Positions 8,174-16,473 of a stretch of DNA of 64,000 nucleotides are shown piece after piece. Under the pieces are notes generated by a model that saw only the letters and a program-made list of their open reading frames with translations, did not search any database and had not been told where the DNA came from. Source of the DNA: Variovorax sp. ZS18.2.2 (GTDB taxonomy: Bacteria > Pseudomonadota > Gammaproteobacteria > Burkholderiales > Burkholderiaceae_C); the NCBI RefSeq assembly GCF_024701975.1, contig NZ_JANLNM010000003.1, positions 186,001 to 250,000 on the forward strand, read 5' to 3'. Made by a program: the position numbers and the translations under genes. How positions within the stretch are numbered: position 1 is the stretch's first letter; each line of letters begins with the position of its first letter.

Positions 8174-9292
8174 GTGAACAGCCCTCCTTCCTCGCTGACC
8201 CGCCCCGTTTGGTTTCAACCCCGGCGAAGGCACGTGCTTCGTGCCATGGCCGCCCTGCCACCGGCGCTGGCTCTTGCGGCCTGCGGAGGTGGCGGCAACT
8301 CACCCAGCGGGATCGGCGTGGGTCCTCCCGTTGCCTCTGCCGCCGAGCGCCGCGTGAAGGTCTCGACAGGGCCCGACGTGTCGCTGCAGGTGCGCGACTG
8401 GCAGAAGCCCGGCACTGCGGGCCCCGTCATCGTGCTGCTGGCCGGACTCGGCGGCAACGCGCGCTACTTCGACAGCCTCGCACCTGCATTGACGAATGAT
8501 TTTTCGCGCGTGGTGGCGATCAGCCGGCGCGGCTACGGCCTCTCCGGCAAGCCGTTGCCCGTGAAGAGCGCCACGCAGCATTACGAGGTGGACGATCTCA
8601 CTGCCGACCTGAAAGCGGTGCTCGACGACCTGGGGTTGCAGCGCGTGGTGCTGGCCGGTCACTCGATCGCCGGCAACGAGCTCACGCGCTTTGCGGGCCG
8701 GTTTCCGGAACGGGTACAAGGGCTGGTCTACTTGGACACCTCGTTCGACTACACGGTGGACGGCGATACCGGCGGCGAGGAACTGCCCACGAACAAGGCG
8801 TTGGCCGAACCTGTCGTGACGCCCGCGGACAACCAGTCGATGCAGACGGCCATCGCATTCCAGCGGCGGAAATTCAAGGGCTGGTGGCCACCGCTCGAAG
8901 CGAACCTGCGCGACGCGCTCGACGTGCAGTCCGATGGCAGCGTGCGTCCCAACACGCCGGAGAGCCTCGAGACCGCCATGGACACTGCAGCCCACAAGTT
9001 CTCGCCCGACTACACGCAGGTGCGCACGCCCTCGCTGGTGATCACCGCGCTGTTCGCCGACAACCGCGACCTGATGCCATGGCTCGAGATGCCGCTCGAT
9101 GCGAAAACCGGCAAGGATGCCGCCGACTTCCTTCGCATCTATCGCCGCGCACGCATCACCGACGCGAATCGGCTCGTGGCAGCGCTGAAGACCCCGCACC
9201 ACGTGACGCTCGACAACTGCTCCCACGGCGACTTCCTCATGGAGCGCGAAGCCGATGTGCTGCGCGCCATCCGCTTCATGACGTGGGCATGA
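8174..9292 (+). CDS. Exported alpha/beta-hydrolase lipoprotein
   Basis: A 372 aa hydrolase with a twin-arginine-like N-terminus (RRRHVLRAM) and a lipobox ending at C37 (LALAAC), followed by a Gly-rich spacer, so it should be a periplasmic or outer-membrane lipoprotein. The alpha/beta-hydrolase core has the nucleophile elbow G-H-S164-I-A-G, an oxyanion region around LLAGLGGNAR, and the catalytic His near the end in NCSHGDFL. GTG 8174 is chosen because it keeps the whole export signal; the next ATG (8246) would lose the arginines. The substrate is unknown. It is convergent with the dehydrogenase gene. Confidence 0.8.
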   Translation: MNSPPSSLTRPVWFQPRRRHVLRAMAALPPALALAACGGGGNSPSGIGVGPPVASAAERRVKVSTGPDVSLQVRDWQKPGTAGPVIVLLAGLGGNARYFDSLAPALTNDFSRVVAISRRGYGLSGKPLPVKSATQHYEVDDLTADLKAVLDDLGLQRVVLAGHSIAGNELTRFAGRFPERVQGLVYLDTSFDYTVDGDTGGEELPTNKALAEPVVTPADNQSMQTAIAFQRRKFKGWWPPLEANLRDALDVQSDGSVRPNTPESLETAMDTAAHKFSPDYTQVRTPSLVITALFADNRDLMPWLEMPLDAKTGKDAADFLRIYRRARITDANRLVAALKTPHHVTLDNCSHGDFLMEREADVLRAIRFMTWA

Positions 9293-9308
9293 AGTGCGGC
9301 ACGCCGGG

Positions 9309-10178
9309 TCAGCGCAACAGCTTGATCAGCGCCGCAACCTCTTCCCCGCCGAGCCCCGCCGCGTCCGCGCGCTTGAAGAGGCCCGCGGCGAAGGCCGGGA
9401 ACTCGGTGTTGATGCCGGCCTCCTGCGCCGTCTGCAGGATGCGCTGCGTCGCCTCGACCGAGATGCGCATCGGGCTCTGCGAGATCTTGAAATCGCCCGA
9501 CTGGATCACGGTGCCTTCGTGCTGAAGGAAACCGGCAAAGGTCGGCATGATCCCCGCGACGATGCGGCCGTACTCGGCCACGTCGAAGCCTTCGTGTTCG
9601 GCGATGCGCGCGCCATGCATGAATCCGAGCAGCGTGCCGTAGATGGTGGAGAGCGTCGCAAGGTCCATCGCCGCCGCGGCGCTGGCCTTCTCGCCCAGGT
9701 ACACGGTGCCGCCGCCCAGCACCTTCAACAGCGGTTCGGCCTCGCGGAACACGGCTTGCGCGCCCGACATGAGGATCGGCGTGTCGGGCTGGCCCATCTG
9801 GTCCGGTGCGGCCTGGATGGCGCCCTCGAGGTAGGTGGCGCCGTGCCGGTGTGCCCACTGTTCGGCATCGCGTGCGTCGCTGGGGCTGCCGGTTGTGAGT
9901 TGAACCAGCAGGCGGCCGTCCATCGCGGCCGCAACGCCCTCCATCGCGAGGATGGCTTCGGCGGCGCGGTAGTCGTAGACGCACATCACCGCGACCTTGG
10001 CGGCACGCATCGCCTCGGCCGCGCTGCGCGCGAGCACCGCGCCCTGCGCGACCAGCGCGTCGGCCTTGTTCACCGTGCGGTTCCACACCGTGACCTTGTA
10101 GCCCTGCTCGAGATAAAGCCGCGCGATGGTGATGCCCATCGAACCCAGGCCGAGAACCGAAACTTCCTTGTTGCTCAT
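9309..10178 (-). CDS. NAD(P)-dependent beta-hydroxyacid dehydrogenase / imine reductase-like enzyme
   Basis: A cytoplasmic oxidoreductase of 289 aa. The Rossmann motif G-L-G-S-M-G near residue 10 and the following VWNRT suggest NADP preference. The all-helical C-terminal half is typical of the 3-hydroxyisobutyrate / 6-phosphogluconate dehydrogenase superfamily. The second signature, TTGSPSDAR, departs from the classic hydroxyacid motif and resembles the imine-reductase subgroup. I chose ATG 10178 (MSNKEVSVLG); an ATG at 10223 would add 15 residues with no homology sense. It is divergent from an HxlR regulator that probably controls it. Confidence 0.8.
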   Translation of the reverse strand: MSNKEVSVLGLGSMGITIARLYLEQGYKVTVWNRTVNKADALVAQGAVLARSAAEAMRAAKVAVMCVYDYRAAEAILAMEGVAAAMDGRLLVQLTTGSPSDARDAEQWAHRHGATYLEGAIQAAPDQMGQPDTPILMSGAQAVFREAEPLLKVLGGGTVYLGEKASAAAAMDLATLSTIYGTLLGFMHGARIAEHEGFDVAEYGRIVAGIMPTFAGFLQHEGTVIQSGDFKISQSPMRISVEATQRILQTAQEAGINTEFPAFAAGLFKRADAAGLGGEEVAALIKLLR

Positions 10179-10250
10179 GGCGATTCCAATGCAGATGTTG
10201 CAAGTTTGTGATGACGGGTGCATCGTAGGAATTTCACTTGCAAACGGTCA

Positions 10251-10293
10251 AGTACCTACCATAAAGTCAGGTACTTACCAAAACGTAGGTATT
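10251..10293. promoter_or_regulatory. Repeated operator sites between dehydrogenase and HxlR gene
   Basis: Three related sites are packed in this stretch: AGTACCTACC (10251-10260), AGGTACTTACC (10269-10279) and, inverted, GTAGGTATT (10285-10293). They lie between the divergent dehydrogenase and HxlR-family genes and end just before the regulator's ATG at 10304. HxlR proteins bind repeats of this kind next to their own gene, so binding here is a reasonable inference. A weak sigma-70 pair (TTGCAA at 10238, CATAAA at 10260) overlaps the sites. Confidence 0.5.
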
Positions 10294-10303
10294 GGATCGG
10301 CAC

Positions 10304-10657
10304 ATGAAGGCAAAGAAGCCCTACAACTGCGGCATCGGGCCCGCATTCGAAGTCATCGGCGGCAAATGGAAGGCCGTCATCCTGTGGGAACTGCATGTGC
10401 AGCCGCGCCGCTTTGGCGAGCTGAAGCGATTGCTGCCCGACATCAGCGAGAAGATGCTGATCCAGCAACTGCGCGAGCTGGAAACCGACGGCCTCGTCAA
10501 CCGCGAGGCCTTCCACGAAGTTCCGCCGCGCGTCGAATACTCCGAGACAAAACTGGGCGCCACGCTCAATGCGGCGCTCGGGCCGCTGGCCGATTGGGGC
10601 GACCGTTATGCGAAGCGCGTGGAGGCGGCGCGCAAGCAGGCGGAAGGATCGAAGTAG
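10304..10657 (+). CDS. HxlR-family transcriptional regulator
   Basis: A 117 aa winged-helix regulator. The hallmark features of HxlR are present: an N-terminal Cys in YNCGI, then the segment GGKWKAVILWEL, followed by RFGELKRLLPDISEKMLIQQLRELE as the recognition helix region. A conserved Cys so near the start is often redox- or electrophile-sensing in this family. I chose ATG 10304; a TTG at 10292 is in frame but less likely. It is divergent from the dehydrogenase, and 22 bases upstream of the serine hydrolase gene, with which it may be co-transcribed. Confidence 0.88.
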   Translation: MKAKKPYNCGIGPAFEVIGGKWKAVILWELHVQPRRFGELKRLLPDISEKMLIQQLRELETDGLVNREAFHEVPPRVEYSETKLGATLNAALGPLADWGDRYAKRVEAARKQAEGSK

Positions 10658-10679
10658 CGGTGCGAACGGAAAGGATCGA

Positions 10680-11870
10680 ATGTCTTTGCTGAAGATCTCG
10701 GCGGCCGCCCTGCTCGCGGCATCACTCTCAGCACTCCCTCTTGGCATCGCGCATGCCCAGTCGGCGTGCACGGCCTCGCCCATCTATGCGGGTCCGCCGA
10801 TGCGTTCGGCACCCGAGGCCGTGTGGCAGAAAGACTTCCATCGCCCCATCGATGGCGAGTTGCCGGCCGACCTCCGGGCCGCGCTCGATGGCGCGCTCGA
10901 CAAGATGCTCTCGCACGTGCCCGCCGCGAGCGTCGCGGTCGCCATTCCCGCCGAGGGCTTCTGGTCCGCCACGCGCGGACTGGCGCGCAAGGAGCCGCCC
11001 ACGCCGGTCTTCGCGGACCAACCCTTCCAGGTGGCCAGCACCAGCAAGACCTTCACCGCCGTGGTGGTCCTTCAACTCATCGAAGAAAAGCGCCTGAGAC
11101 TCGAAGACACCATCGACAAGTGGTTTCCCGATGCGCCGAATGCGCGACTCATCACCATCGAGCAGTTGCTGCGGCACACCAACGGCCTCGTGAGCTTCAA
11201 TGCATTGCAGTCGCTCGGCACGGCGTACCGCGCGCCGGCCGACATCATCGCGCTCGGCACCTCGCAGCCGCCGCAGTTCTGCCCCGGCACAAGCTGGAGC
11301 TACACCAACACCGGCTACGCGATGCTGGGCGTGATCGTCGAGAAGACCGAAGGCATGCCGCTGGCCGACGTGCTGGCCAAGCGCCTGTTGCGGCCGCTGT
11401 CGCTCACGCACACCGTCATGCGCAAGCCCGGCGTCGAACTGCCGGTGGCAACAGGCCACGCGGCGGGCCGGCCGGTGGAGGCGCCGGACCAGTACGCCAC
11501 GCCCTACGCGGCCGGTGCGCTGGCGTCGACCGCGGGCGATCTCGTGCGCTTCTGGCAAGCCCTCCTCTCGGGCAAGGTGCTGCCAGACGACACGGTGCAT
11601 CGCATGTTCACCCGCATGCCCGCGATGCTCGGTCCGTACGCCGGCGGCAATTCTTCCTATGGCATGGGCGTACAGCTCTATGACGTGCCCGACGGGCCGG
11701 GCCTGATGCTCGGGCACAGCGGCGGCATCGAGGGCTTCACCACGGTGGTGGCCTACGTGCCGGCCGACGACCTGTACATCGCCGTGTCGTTCAACGAGAA
11801 GAACGTGCCGGCAGAAGCGGGGCTGTGGGCGCTGGTTCGCGCGGTGCGCGCGTACCGGGTGGTGCGCTGA
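10680..11870 (+). CDS. Secreted beta-lactamase-fold serine hydrolase
   Basis: A 396 aa periplasmic protein with a Sec signal peptide (residues 1-27, ending AHAQS). The class C beta-lactamase / D-Ala carboxypeptidase fold is shown by S120-T-S-K123 (SxxK nucleophile motif), YTN in SYTNTGYAM, and the C-terminal HSGG triad. Such proteins can be esterases, peptidases or beta-lactamases; the motifs alone do not decide. The ATG has AAGGA 7 bases before it. The last 13 codons including the stop are repeated in diverged form at 13468-13506, part of a duplicated gene junction described separately. Confidence 0.85.
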   Translation: MSLLKISAAALLAASLSALPLGIAHAQSACTASPIYAGPPMRSAPEAVWQKDFHRPIDGELPADLRAALDGALDKMLSHVPAASVAVAIPAEGFWSATRGLARKEPPTPVFADQPFQVASTSKTFTAVVVLQLIEEKRLRLEDTIDKWFPDAPNARLITIEQLLRHTNGLVSFNALQSLGTAYRAPADIIALGTSQPPQFCPGTSWSYTNTGYAMLGVIVEKTEGMPLADVLAKRLLRPLSLTHTVMRKPGVELPVATGHAAGRPVEAPDQYATPYAAGALASTAGDLVRFWQALLSGKVLPDDTVHRMFTRMPAMLGPYAGGNSSYGMGVQLYDVPDGPGLMLGHSGGIEGFTTVVAYVPADDLYIAVSFNEKNVPAEAGLWALVRAVRAYRVVR

Positions 11871-12010
11871 AGAGGACGCCGATCAGGCGTCTTCCCCTGG
11901 CCCCATTGCGGCGAACGCGGCGATGCGGCCCGCACCTTCCGCGCGCGCATCAGCGTCCGGCCCTGGCGCTTCCACAGCACCAACTGTTCCACCAGCGCCC
12001 CCGGGTCCAC
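11832..12010. repeat. Left copy of a duplicated gene junction
   Basis: This 179-base segment aligns with 13468-13647 with about 27 mismatches and one gap, about 85% identity counted by eye. It spans the last 13 codons of the serine hydrolase (with its stop) and, on the other strand, a copy of the TetR C-terminus. Between the two copies lies only the retropepsin gene and its upstream region. Confidence 0.8.
11876..12010 (-). pseudogene. Remnant of a TetR-regulator C-terminus
   Basis: Read on the minus strand, this segment encodes MDPGALVEQLVLWKRQG and then TLMRARKVRAASPR, almost the same as the tail of the intact TetR protein at 13519-14238 (VDPGALVEQLALWKRQA, then TLMRARKVQAAPPR). Nothing of the rest of the regulator is present. 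One C is missing relative to the intact copy near 11897, which throws the original stop out of frame. It is therefore a truncated, decayed copy and not a gene. Confidence 0.75.
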
Positions 12011-12035
12011 GAGAAAGCCGACGTCTAGCCGCCGT

Positions 12036-13325
12036 TCATTGCCGACCGCGCGGCACCAGCGTCAGGAACTCGACACCCTGCACCCTCGACGACTGCATGT
12101 CGAACTGCGACAGGGTTGACTGGCCGAGCAGCGCCGCGCAGTCACTGCAGGTGACGGCGCTCACGTTCCTGAGCTCGAAGCGGCCGAGCTTCATCGACTC
12201 GATCACGACGGTCCGGGCGGGCACCTTGCGGCCATCCGCGGTCTGTATCTGGACATTGGTGGCGACAACTTTGAAGCTCGCCTTCGAATCGCGCAGGACC
12301 GCATCGCTCATCGTCGTCCGGCTCGCACCGGTGTCCACCATGTACGGTGCCGGCTTGCCCGCGCCAAGCGTCACCGGTGCGAAGAAGTGACCGCCGAAGG
12401 CGGGGAGTCGCAAGGCCTCTCGTTCCGCGGGCCCGTTCGACGCTCCACCGGCATCGATGACGGATTCGATCGCGATGCGTTGTGCCTCGAAGTACGGCGA
12501 TTGCCCGCGCGATACCCGTTGCGAATCGAAGGCCTGCAGCGCCGAGAGCGCTTCGTAGTGCCGCCCGGCGCCTACCAGCAGCTTGGCGAGCTTGCTGCGC
12601 ACGTCGACCAACGTGGGAACCACCGACAGCGCCTTGTAGGACCATTCGATGGCCTCGTCGGTCCGGCCCAGCTTGGCCAGGCTGTCAGCGTAGTACGCGA
12701 ACAGATCGTAGGCACCCTCACCCAGGCTCAAGGCCTTGGCGAACTGGGCCACGGCCTCCGCATGCTTGTCCTGCTGGTTCAGCACGATGCCCAGATTCAC
12801 GATGCCGTAGCTCTCGTCGGGACGAAGCCGCACATAGTCGGTCCAATTCGATTCGGCACAGGCCAGGTCCCGCTCTCGCAGGCAACGAACAGCCTGCGCC
12901 TTGAAATCCGCCGCCGAGAACGACGACCTGCTCCAGCGATGAAGCCCATAGCCACGCACGCTCAGAAACGTGATACCGGCGATCACCAGGAACACCAGGC
13001 AGGTCACGAGGAACGTCTTGACGCGGGCACGCGGATTGCGCCGCTCTTCCCACAGGCAGGTAACGCCGACCACCAGCAATGGCCAGAAGAACGCGCCGAT
13101 CAGTACGCCTGCCTGTGTGGTGGCGGACGCGTTCTGCGCGTTCGCCACCATCAGACTCAACGTGGCATAGGCAACGAAGACGATGGCTGCGGCACCCCAG
13201 AGCCATGCCGGGGCACGGAGATCCTCGTCGCGACGGTCCTGCAGGAAGGTGGCGGAAGCAGCGGAAGCGCCATCGGGCGACGACTCTCCCAGCACCGGAT
13301 CATGGCGTTCGTTCCACGGCTTCAC
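12036..13325 (-). CDS. Membrane TPR protein with C-terminal retropepsin-like protease domain
   Basis: A 429 aa protein. Three transmembrane helices (about residues 42-62, 72-92 and 104-124) are followed by a TPR-like helical region (about 140-265) and a retropepsin-like aspartic protease domain (about 305-425) with D331 in MVDTGAS and a closing ALLGQSTLSQFD segment, as in TIGR02281-type clan AA proteases. The GTG start is supported by AGGGAGA five bases upstream on the coding strand. The substrate is unknown. The gene is framed by two diverged copies of a hydrolase/TetR junction, so it looks inserted or left over from a rearrangement. Confidence 0.8.
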   Translation of the reverse strand: MKPWNERHDPVLGESSPDGASAASATFLQDRRDEDLRAPAWLWGAAAIVFVAYATLSLMVANAQNASATTQAGVLIGAFFWPLLVVGVTCLWEERRNPRARVKTFLVTCLVFLVIAGITFLSVRGYGLHRWSRSSFSAADFKAQAVRCLRERDLACAESNWTDYVRLRPDESYGIVNLGIVLNQQDKHAEAVAQFAKALSLGEGAYDLFAYYADSLAKLGRTDEAIEWSYKALSVVPTLVDVRSKLAKLLVGAGRHYEALSALQAFDSQRVSRGQSPYFEAQRIAIESVIDAGGASNGPAEREALRLPAFGGHFFAPVTLGAGKPAPYMVDTGASRTTMSDAVLRDSKASFKVVATNVQIQTADGRKVPARTVVIESMKLGRFELRNVSAVTCSDCAALLGQSTLSQFDMQSSRVQGVEFLTLVPRGRQ

Positions 13326-13467
13326 GCGCTTCTCCCTGATTGCTTTGGCTCGACGCGCGCTGCGGAAATTACCGTGGCACGATGCGCCGGCGCGACAAAA
13401 TGTGCCGGCAGTCTATTTCAAGTCCGTGGCAGAGGCAGCGAGAGCCATCGCTCCTACGAACAAGAAG

Positions 13468-13647
13468 TTGGTCCGCGCTGTGCGCGTGTACCGGGCCATG
13501 CACTGAAGAGTGCCGCGATCAGGCGTCTTCCCCCTGGCCCCACTGCGGCGGGCGCGGCGGCGCGGCCTGCACCTTGCGCGCACGCATCAATGTCCGCGCC
13601 TGGCGCTTCCACAGCGCCAACTGTTCCACCAACGCGCCCGGGTCCAC
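13468..13647. repeat. Right copy of the duplicated gene junction
   Basis: Partner of 11832-12010. It holds a fragment of 12 codons plus stop that reads LVRAVRVYRAMH, matching the serine hydrolase end LVRAVRAYRVVR, followed by the real C-terminal coding end of the TetR gene on the other strand. No more of a second serine hydrolase can be seen to the left, so only the tail of that gene survives here. Confidence 0.8.
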
Positions 13648-14238
13648 GTCCTGCCCCCGCGCGACGAGCCCCGTCATCAGATGGGTCAGCTGGTAGAACG
13701 AGGTCTTCAGCACCTGCGGTTCCACACCGGCTCGCGGCGCGAAGTAATGCTCGATGGCCGGATCGAACAGCGCGCGGGTCCGCTGCCACATCACACCCAA
13801 TGCTTTCGAGAGCGCCGGGTCGCGCTGCGCCGTCACCTGCAGTTCGAGGTAGGCGCTGAAGATCGGCGTCGAGTAGATGCCCTTCCACAGCATCGAGACC
13901 AGCGCGTCGAGCCGGTCGTCTTCGTCGGCGATCGACAGCATCGTGCGGCCGAGTTCGCCATAGACACGGCGCAGCAGGTCGTCCACCACGTCGAACATCA
14001 GTGCCTGCTTGTTCGGGTAGTGATGCACCTGCGCGCCGCGCGAGACACCCGCACGCCGCACGATGCTGCTGAGCGTGCTGCCGGCATAGCCATCCTGCGA
14101 GAGGCTTTCGATGGCGGCGGCCATCAGGCGCTCGCGCATGGCGCTGCTGCGCTCGGCCTGGGTACGACGGGCCTGTACCGGCGATGGCGGCGGGGGCGCG
14201 ACGGTCTCGGATGGGGGAAGCGGTTTGGCGGTTTTCAT
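13519..14238 (-). CDS. TetR/AcrR-family transcriptional regulator
   Basis: A 239 aa repressor-type regulator. The helix-turn-helix (about residues 35-80) contains the TetR consensus STLSSIVRRAGVSRG and then the YPNKQAL turn. The remainder is the helical ligand domain. It is divergent from a fatty acyl-CoA synthetase gene, with a perfect 22-base palindrome between them, so it probably represses that gene and itself and responds to an acyl-CoA or related acid. An upstream ATG at 14292 would add 18 residues; I prefer ATG 14238. Its 3' end is duplicated at 11876-12010. Confidence 0.85.
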   Translation of the reverse strand: MKTAKPLPPSETVAPPPPSPVQARRTQAERSSAMRERLMAAAIESLSQDGYAGSTLSSIVRRAGVSRGAQVHHYPNKQALMFDVVDDLLRRVYGELGRTMLSIADEDDRLDALVSMLWKGIYSTPIFSAYLELQVTAQRDPALSKALGVMWQRTRALFDPAIEHYFAPRAGVEPQVLKTSFYQLTHLMTGLVARGQDVDPGALVEQLALWKRQARTLMRARKVQAAPPRPPQWGQGEDA

Positions 14239-14307
14239 CAGGAGCGGCAGAGGGTACCCGGGAAATCCCTCGTCATTTTCGACCGGGCTCATTGGACGTC
14301 GACGCTA

Positions 14308-14329
14308 ACATACAGTCCGGACTGTATGT
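14308..14329. promoter_or_regulatory. Perfect 22-base palindrome, probable TetR operator
   Basis: The half-site ACATACAGTCC is followed directly by its exact reverse complement, with no spacer. It lies between the divergent TetR gene and the acyl-CoA synthetase gene (ATG 14366). A perfect palindrome of this length at such a junction is the usual form of an operator for an AcrR/FadR-like TetR dimer. No second copy was noticed elsewhere in the window. Confidence 0.75.
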
Positions 14330-14365
14330 ATCTTATGGTTGCTCCGATACAAGGACTACGCGCCC

Positions 14366-16039
14366 ATGACGACCTCGACAGACACCCTGCTGCACCGCCT
14401 GCTGCATTGGGAGCGCACCATGCCCGACACGGTGTACCTGACGCAGCCGCTCGCCGACGGCAACACGGTCGACTACACATGGCGCCAGGTGGCCGACGAG
14501 GCGCGCCGCATCGCGCGCTACCTGCAGACCCTCGCGCTGCCGCCGCGCAGCCACATCGCGCTCCTGGGCCGCAACAGCGCGCACTGGCTCATGGCCGACC
14601 TCGCGATCTGGATGGCGGGCCACGTGACGATTCCGCTGTACTACACGCTCAGCGCGGCCAATGCGCGCTATGTGTTCGAGCACAGCGAATCGCGCCTCCT
14701 GTTCCTCGGCAAGATGGACGGCACCACCGACAACTGGACCGAACTGCAGCACGCGCTGCCGATCGGGCTGCAAGTGATCGGCCTGCCGATGTCGCCGCTG
14801 CCGCACGACAACCCGGTGATGCAATGGAACGACCTGCTCACCATGCACGCGCCACTCACCGACATCGCCCTGCCCCCGCGCGACGCGCTCGCGACCATCC
14901 TCTACACCTCGGGCAGCACCGGTCTCCCCAAGGGCGTGATGCACAGCTACGGCAGCATGATCGACATCGCCGGGGTATCGGCCGCGCTGTTCGCCGTCAC
15001 GCCCGAAGACCGCATGCTGTCGTACCTGCCGCTCGCGCATGCGGCGGAGCGCTCGCTGCTCGAGGCGACCTCGCTGTACTTCGGCTGCCACGTCTTCTTC
15101 GCGAACAACCTGGAGACCTTTCAGCAGGACCTGCGCCGCGCGCGGCCCACGCTCTTCTTCTCGGTGCCGCGGCTGTGGGTGCGCTTTCGCCAGGGCGTGA
15201 GCGAGAAGATTCCGCCGTGGCTGCAGAAGCTGGCGTTCGCGTTGCCGGTGGTGTCGGCGCGGCTGCGCCGCAAGATCCTCGTCGCGCTCGGGCTCGATCA
15301 GGTGCGCGTGGCGTTCAGCGGCTCGGCACCGCTCTCGCCCGAGGTGCTGGTCTGGTATCGCAGCCTCGGGCTCGATCTGCTCGAGGGCTACGGCATGAGC
15401 GAGAACTTCGCCATCTCGCACATCAATCCACCGGGCAAGGTGCGCATCGGCACGGTTGGCCTGCCCGAACCGGGCGTGGAGTGCCGCATCGGTGACGACA
15501 GCGAGATCCAGGTGCGCGGCCCGGGCCAGATGCTGGGCTACTACAAGATGCCCGAGGCCACCGCAGAGACGCTGCCGCCCGACGGGTTCCTGCGCACCGG
15601 CGACCAGGGCGTGATCGACGCCGACGGGTACCTGCGCATCATTGGCCGGGTGAAGGACATGTTCAAGACCGGCAAGGGCCGCTACGTGGCGCCGGTGCCG
15701 ATCGAGAACGCCCTGGGCAACCACCCGCTGGTGGACACGGTGTGCGTCGCGGGCCTCGGGCTGCCGCGGCCCTTTGCGCTGGTGATGCTGTCGCCGCAGG
15801 GGCAAGCGGAAGATCGCGAATCGGTGAAGCGCGAGCTGCACCAGTTGATGGACACCACCAACGCCGCGCTCGAAGAGCACGAGCGGCTGAGCTGCCTGAT
15901 CGTCGTGCGCGAACCCTGGAGCATCGAGAACGGCCTGCTCACGCCCACGCTCAAGATCCGCCGCAGCGTGATCGAGGCGCGCTACATGCCGCTGGCCGAG
16001 GCCTGGCAGCAAGGCGGACAGGCGGTACTCTGGGAATGA
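14366..16039 (+). CDS. AMP-forming long-chain acyl-CoA synthetase-like ligase
   Basis: A 557 aa member of the ANL adenylating superfamily that activates a carboxylic acid to acyl-AMP and then acyl-CoA. Visible motifs are the P-loop YTSGSTGLPKG (about residue 185), GYGMSEN (A5), TGDQG (A7) and GRVKDMFKTGKGRYVAP, which contains the A8 hinge and the A10-like lysine region. The shape is that of the FadD15/long-chain ligase group. ATG 14366 is preceded by AAGGA; a TTG at 14339 is less likely. Controlled, by inference, by the divergent TetR protein through the palindrome at 14308-14329. Confidence 0.88.
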   Translation: MTTSTDTLLHRLLHWERTMPDTVYLTQPLADGNTVDYTWRQVADEARRIARYLQTLALPPRSHIALLGRNSAHWLMADLAIWMAGHVTIPLYYTLSAANARYVFEHSESRLLFLGKMDGTTDNWTELQHALPIGLQVIGLPMSPLPHDNPVMQWNDLLTMHAPLTDIALPPRDALATILYTSGSTGLPKGVMHSYGSMIDIAGVSAALFAVTPEDRMLSYLPLAHAAERSLLEATSLYFGCHVFFANNLETFQQDLRRARPTLFFSVPRLWVRFRQGVSEKIPPWLQKLAFALPVVSARLRRKILVALGLDQVRVAFSGSAPLSPEVLVWYRSLGLDLLEGYGMSENFAISHINPPGKVRIGTVGLPEPGVECRIGDDSEIQVRGPGQMLGYYKMPEATAETLPPDGFLRTGDQGVIDADGYLRIIGRVKDMFKTGKGRYVAPVPIENALGNHPLVDTVCVAGLGLPRPFALVMLSPQGQAEDRESVKRELHQLMDTTNAALEEHERLSCLIVVREPWSIENGLLTPTLKIRRSVIEARYMPLAEAWQQGGQAVLWE

Positions 16040-16043
16040 ACGA

Positions 16044-16442
16044 TCAGGCCCAGCCGGTTTCGATCTCGGTCTTCACCTCGGTCATGAGCTTGTGCACCGG
16101 GCACTTGCCTGCCACGCGCAGCAGTTCGTCGCGCTGGGCCTCGGTCAGGTCGCCGGTCAGGCGCAGGCCCGACTTGAGACGGTAGACGCCCTTGCGCTCC
16201 TCGCTGTCGTCGCGATCGATCACCACCTCGATGTCTTCCACCGGAATGCTCTTGCGGCGCGCGTAGATCAGCACCGTGAGCGCCTTGCAGGCCGCGAGCG
16301 ATGCGTCATACAGGTCGTGCGGCTCGGGACCGGCATCGCTGCCGCCGCCGGCCGGCGAGGCATCGACCGGGATCTCGTGGTTACGGATCTTGAGGATGTG
16401 GCGCGTGCCGGTGGTGCCGTCGCGGCGGATCGTGATGCTCAT
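16044..16442 (-). CDS. OsmC-family peroxidase-like protein
   Basis: A 132 aa cytoplasmic protein. The two redox cysteines of OsmC/Ohr proteins are present: C52 in AACKAL and C114 in CPVHKL. Members reduce organic hydroperoxides by a thiol mechanism; this short form resembles the YhfA-like OsmC subgroup rather than Ohr. It ends 4 bases beyond the convergent acyl-CoA synthetase. The GNAT gene lies just upstream on the same strand, about 30 bases away, so the two may be co-transcribed. Confidence 0.88.
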   Translation of the reverse strand: MSITIRRDGTTGTRHILKIRNHEIPVDASPAGGGSDAGPEPHDLYDASLAACKALTVLIYARRKSIPVEDIEVVIDRDDSEERKGVYRLKSGLRLTGDLTEAQRDELLRVAGKCPVHKLMTEVKTEIETGWA

Positions 16443-16473
16443 GCCGGTTCCTTGGTGGATGAAGAAAAAGAGT

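Noticed and set aside
13183-13506. A 107-codon plus-strand gene ending at 13506.
   Set aside because: Only its last 13 codons have meaning, as the remnant of a serine hydrolase tail; the rest is antisense to the retropepsin gene.
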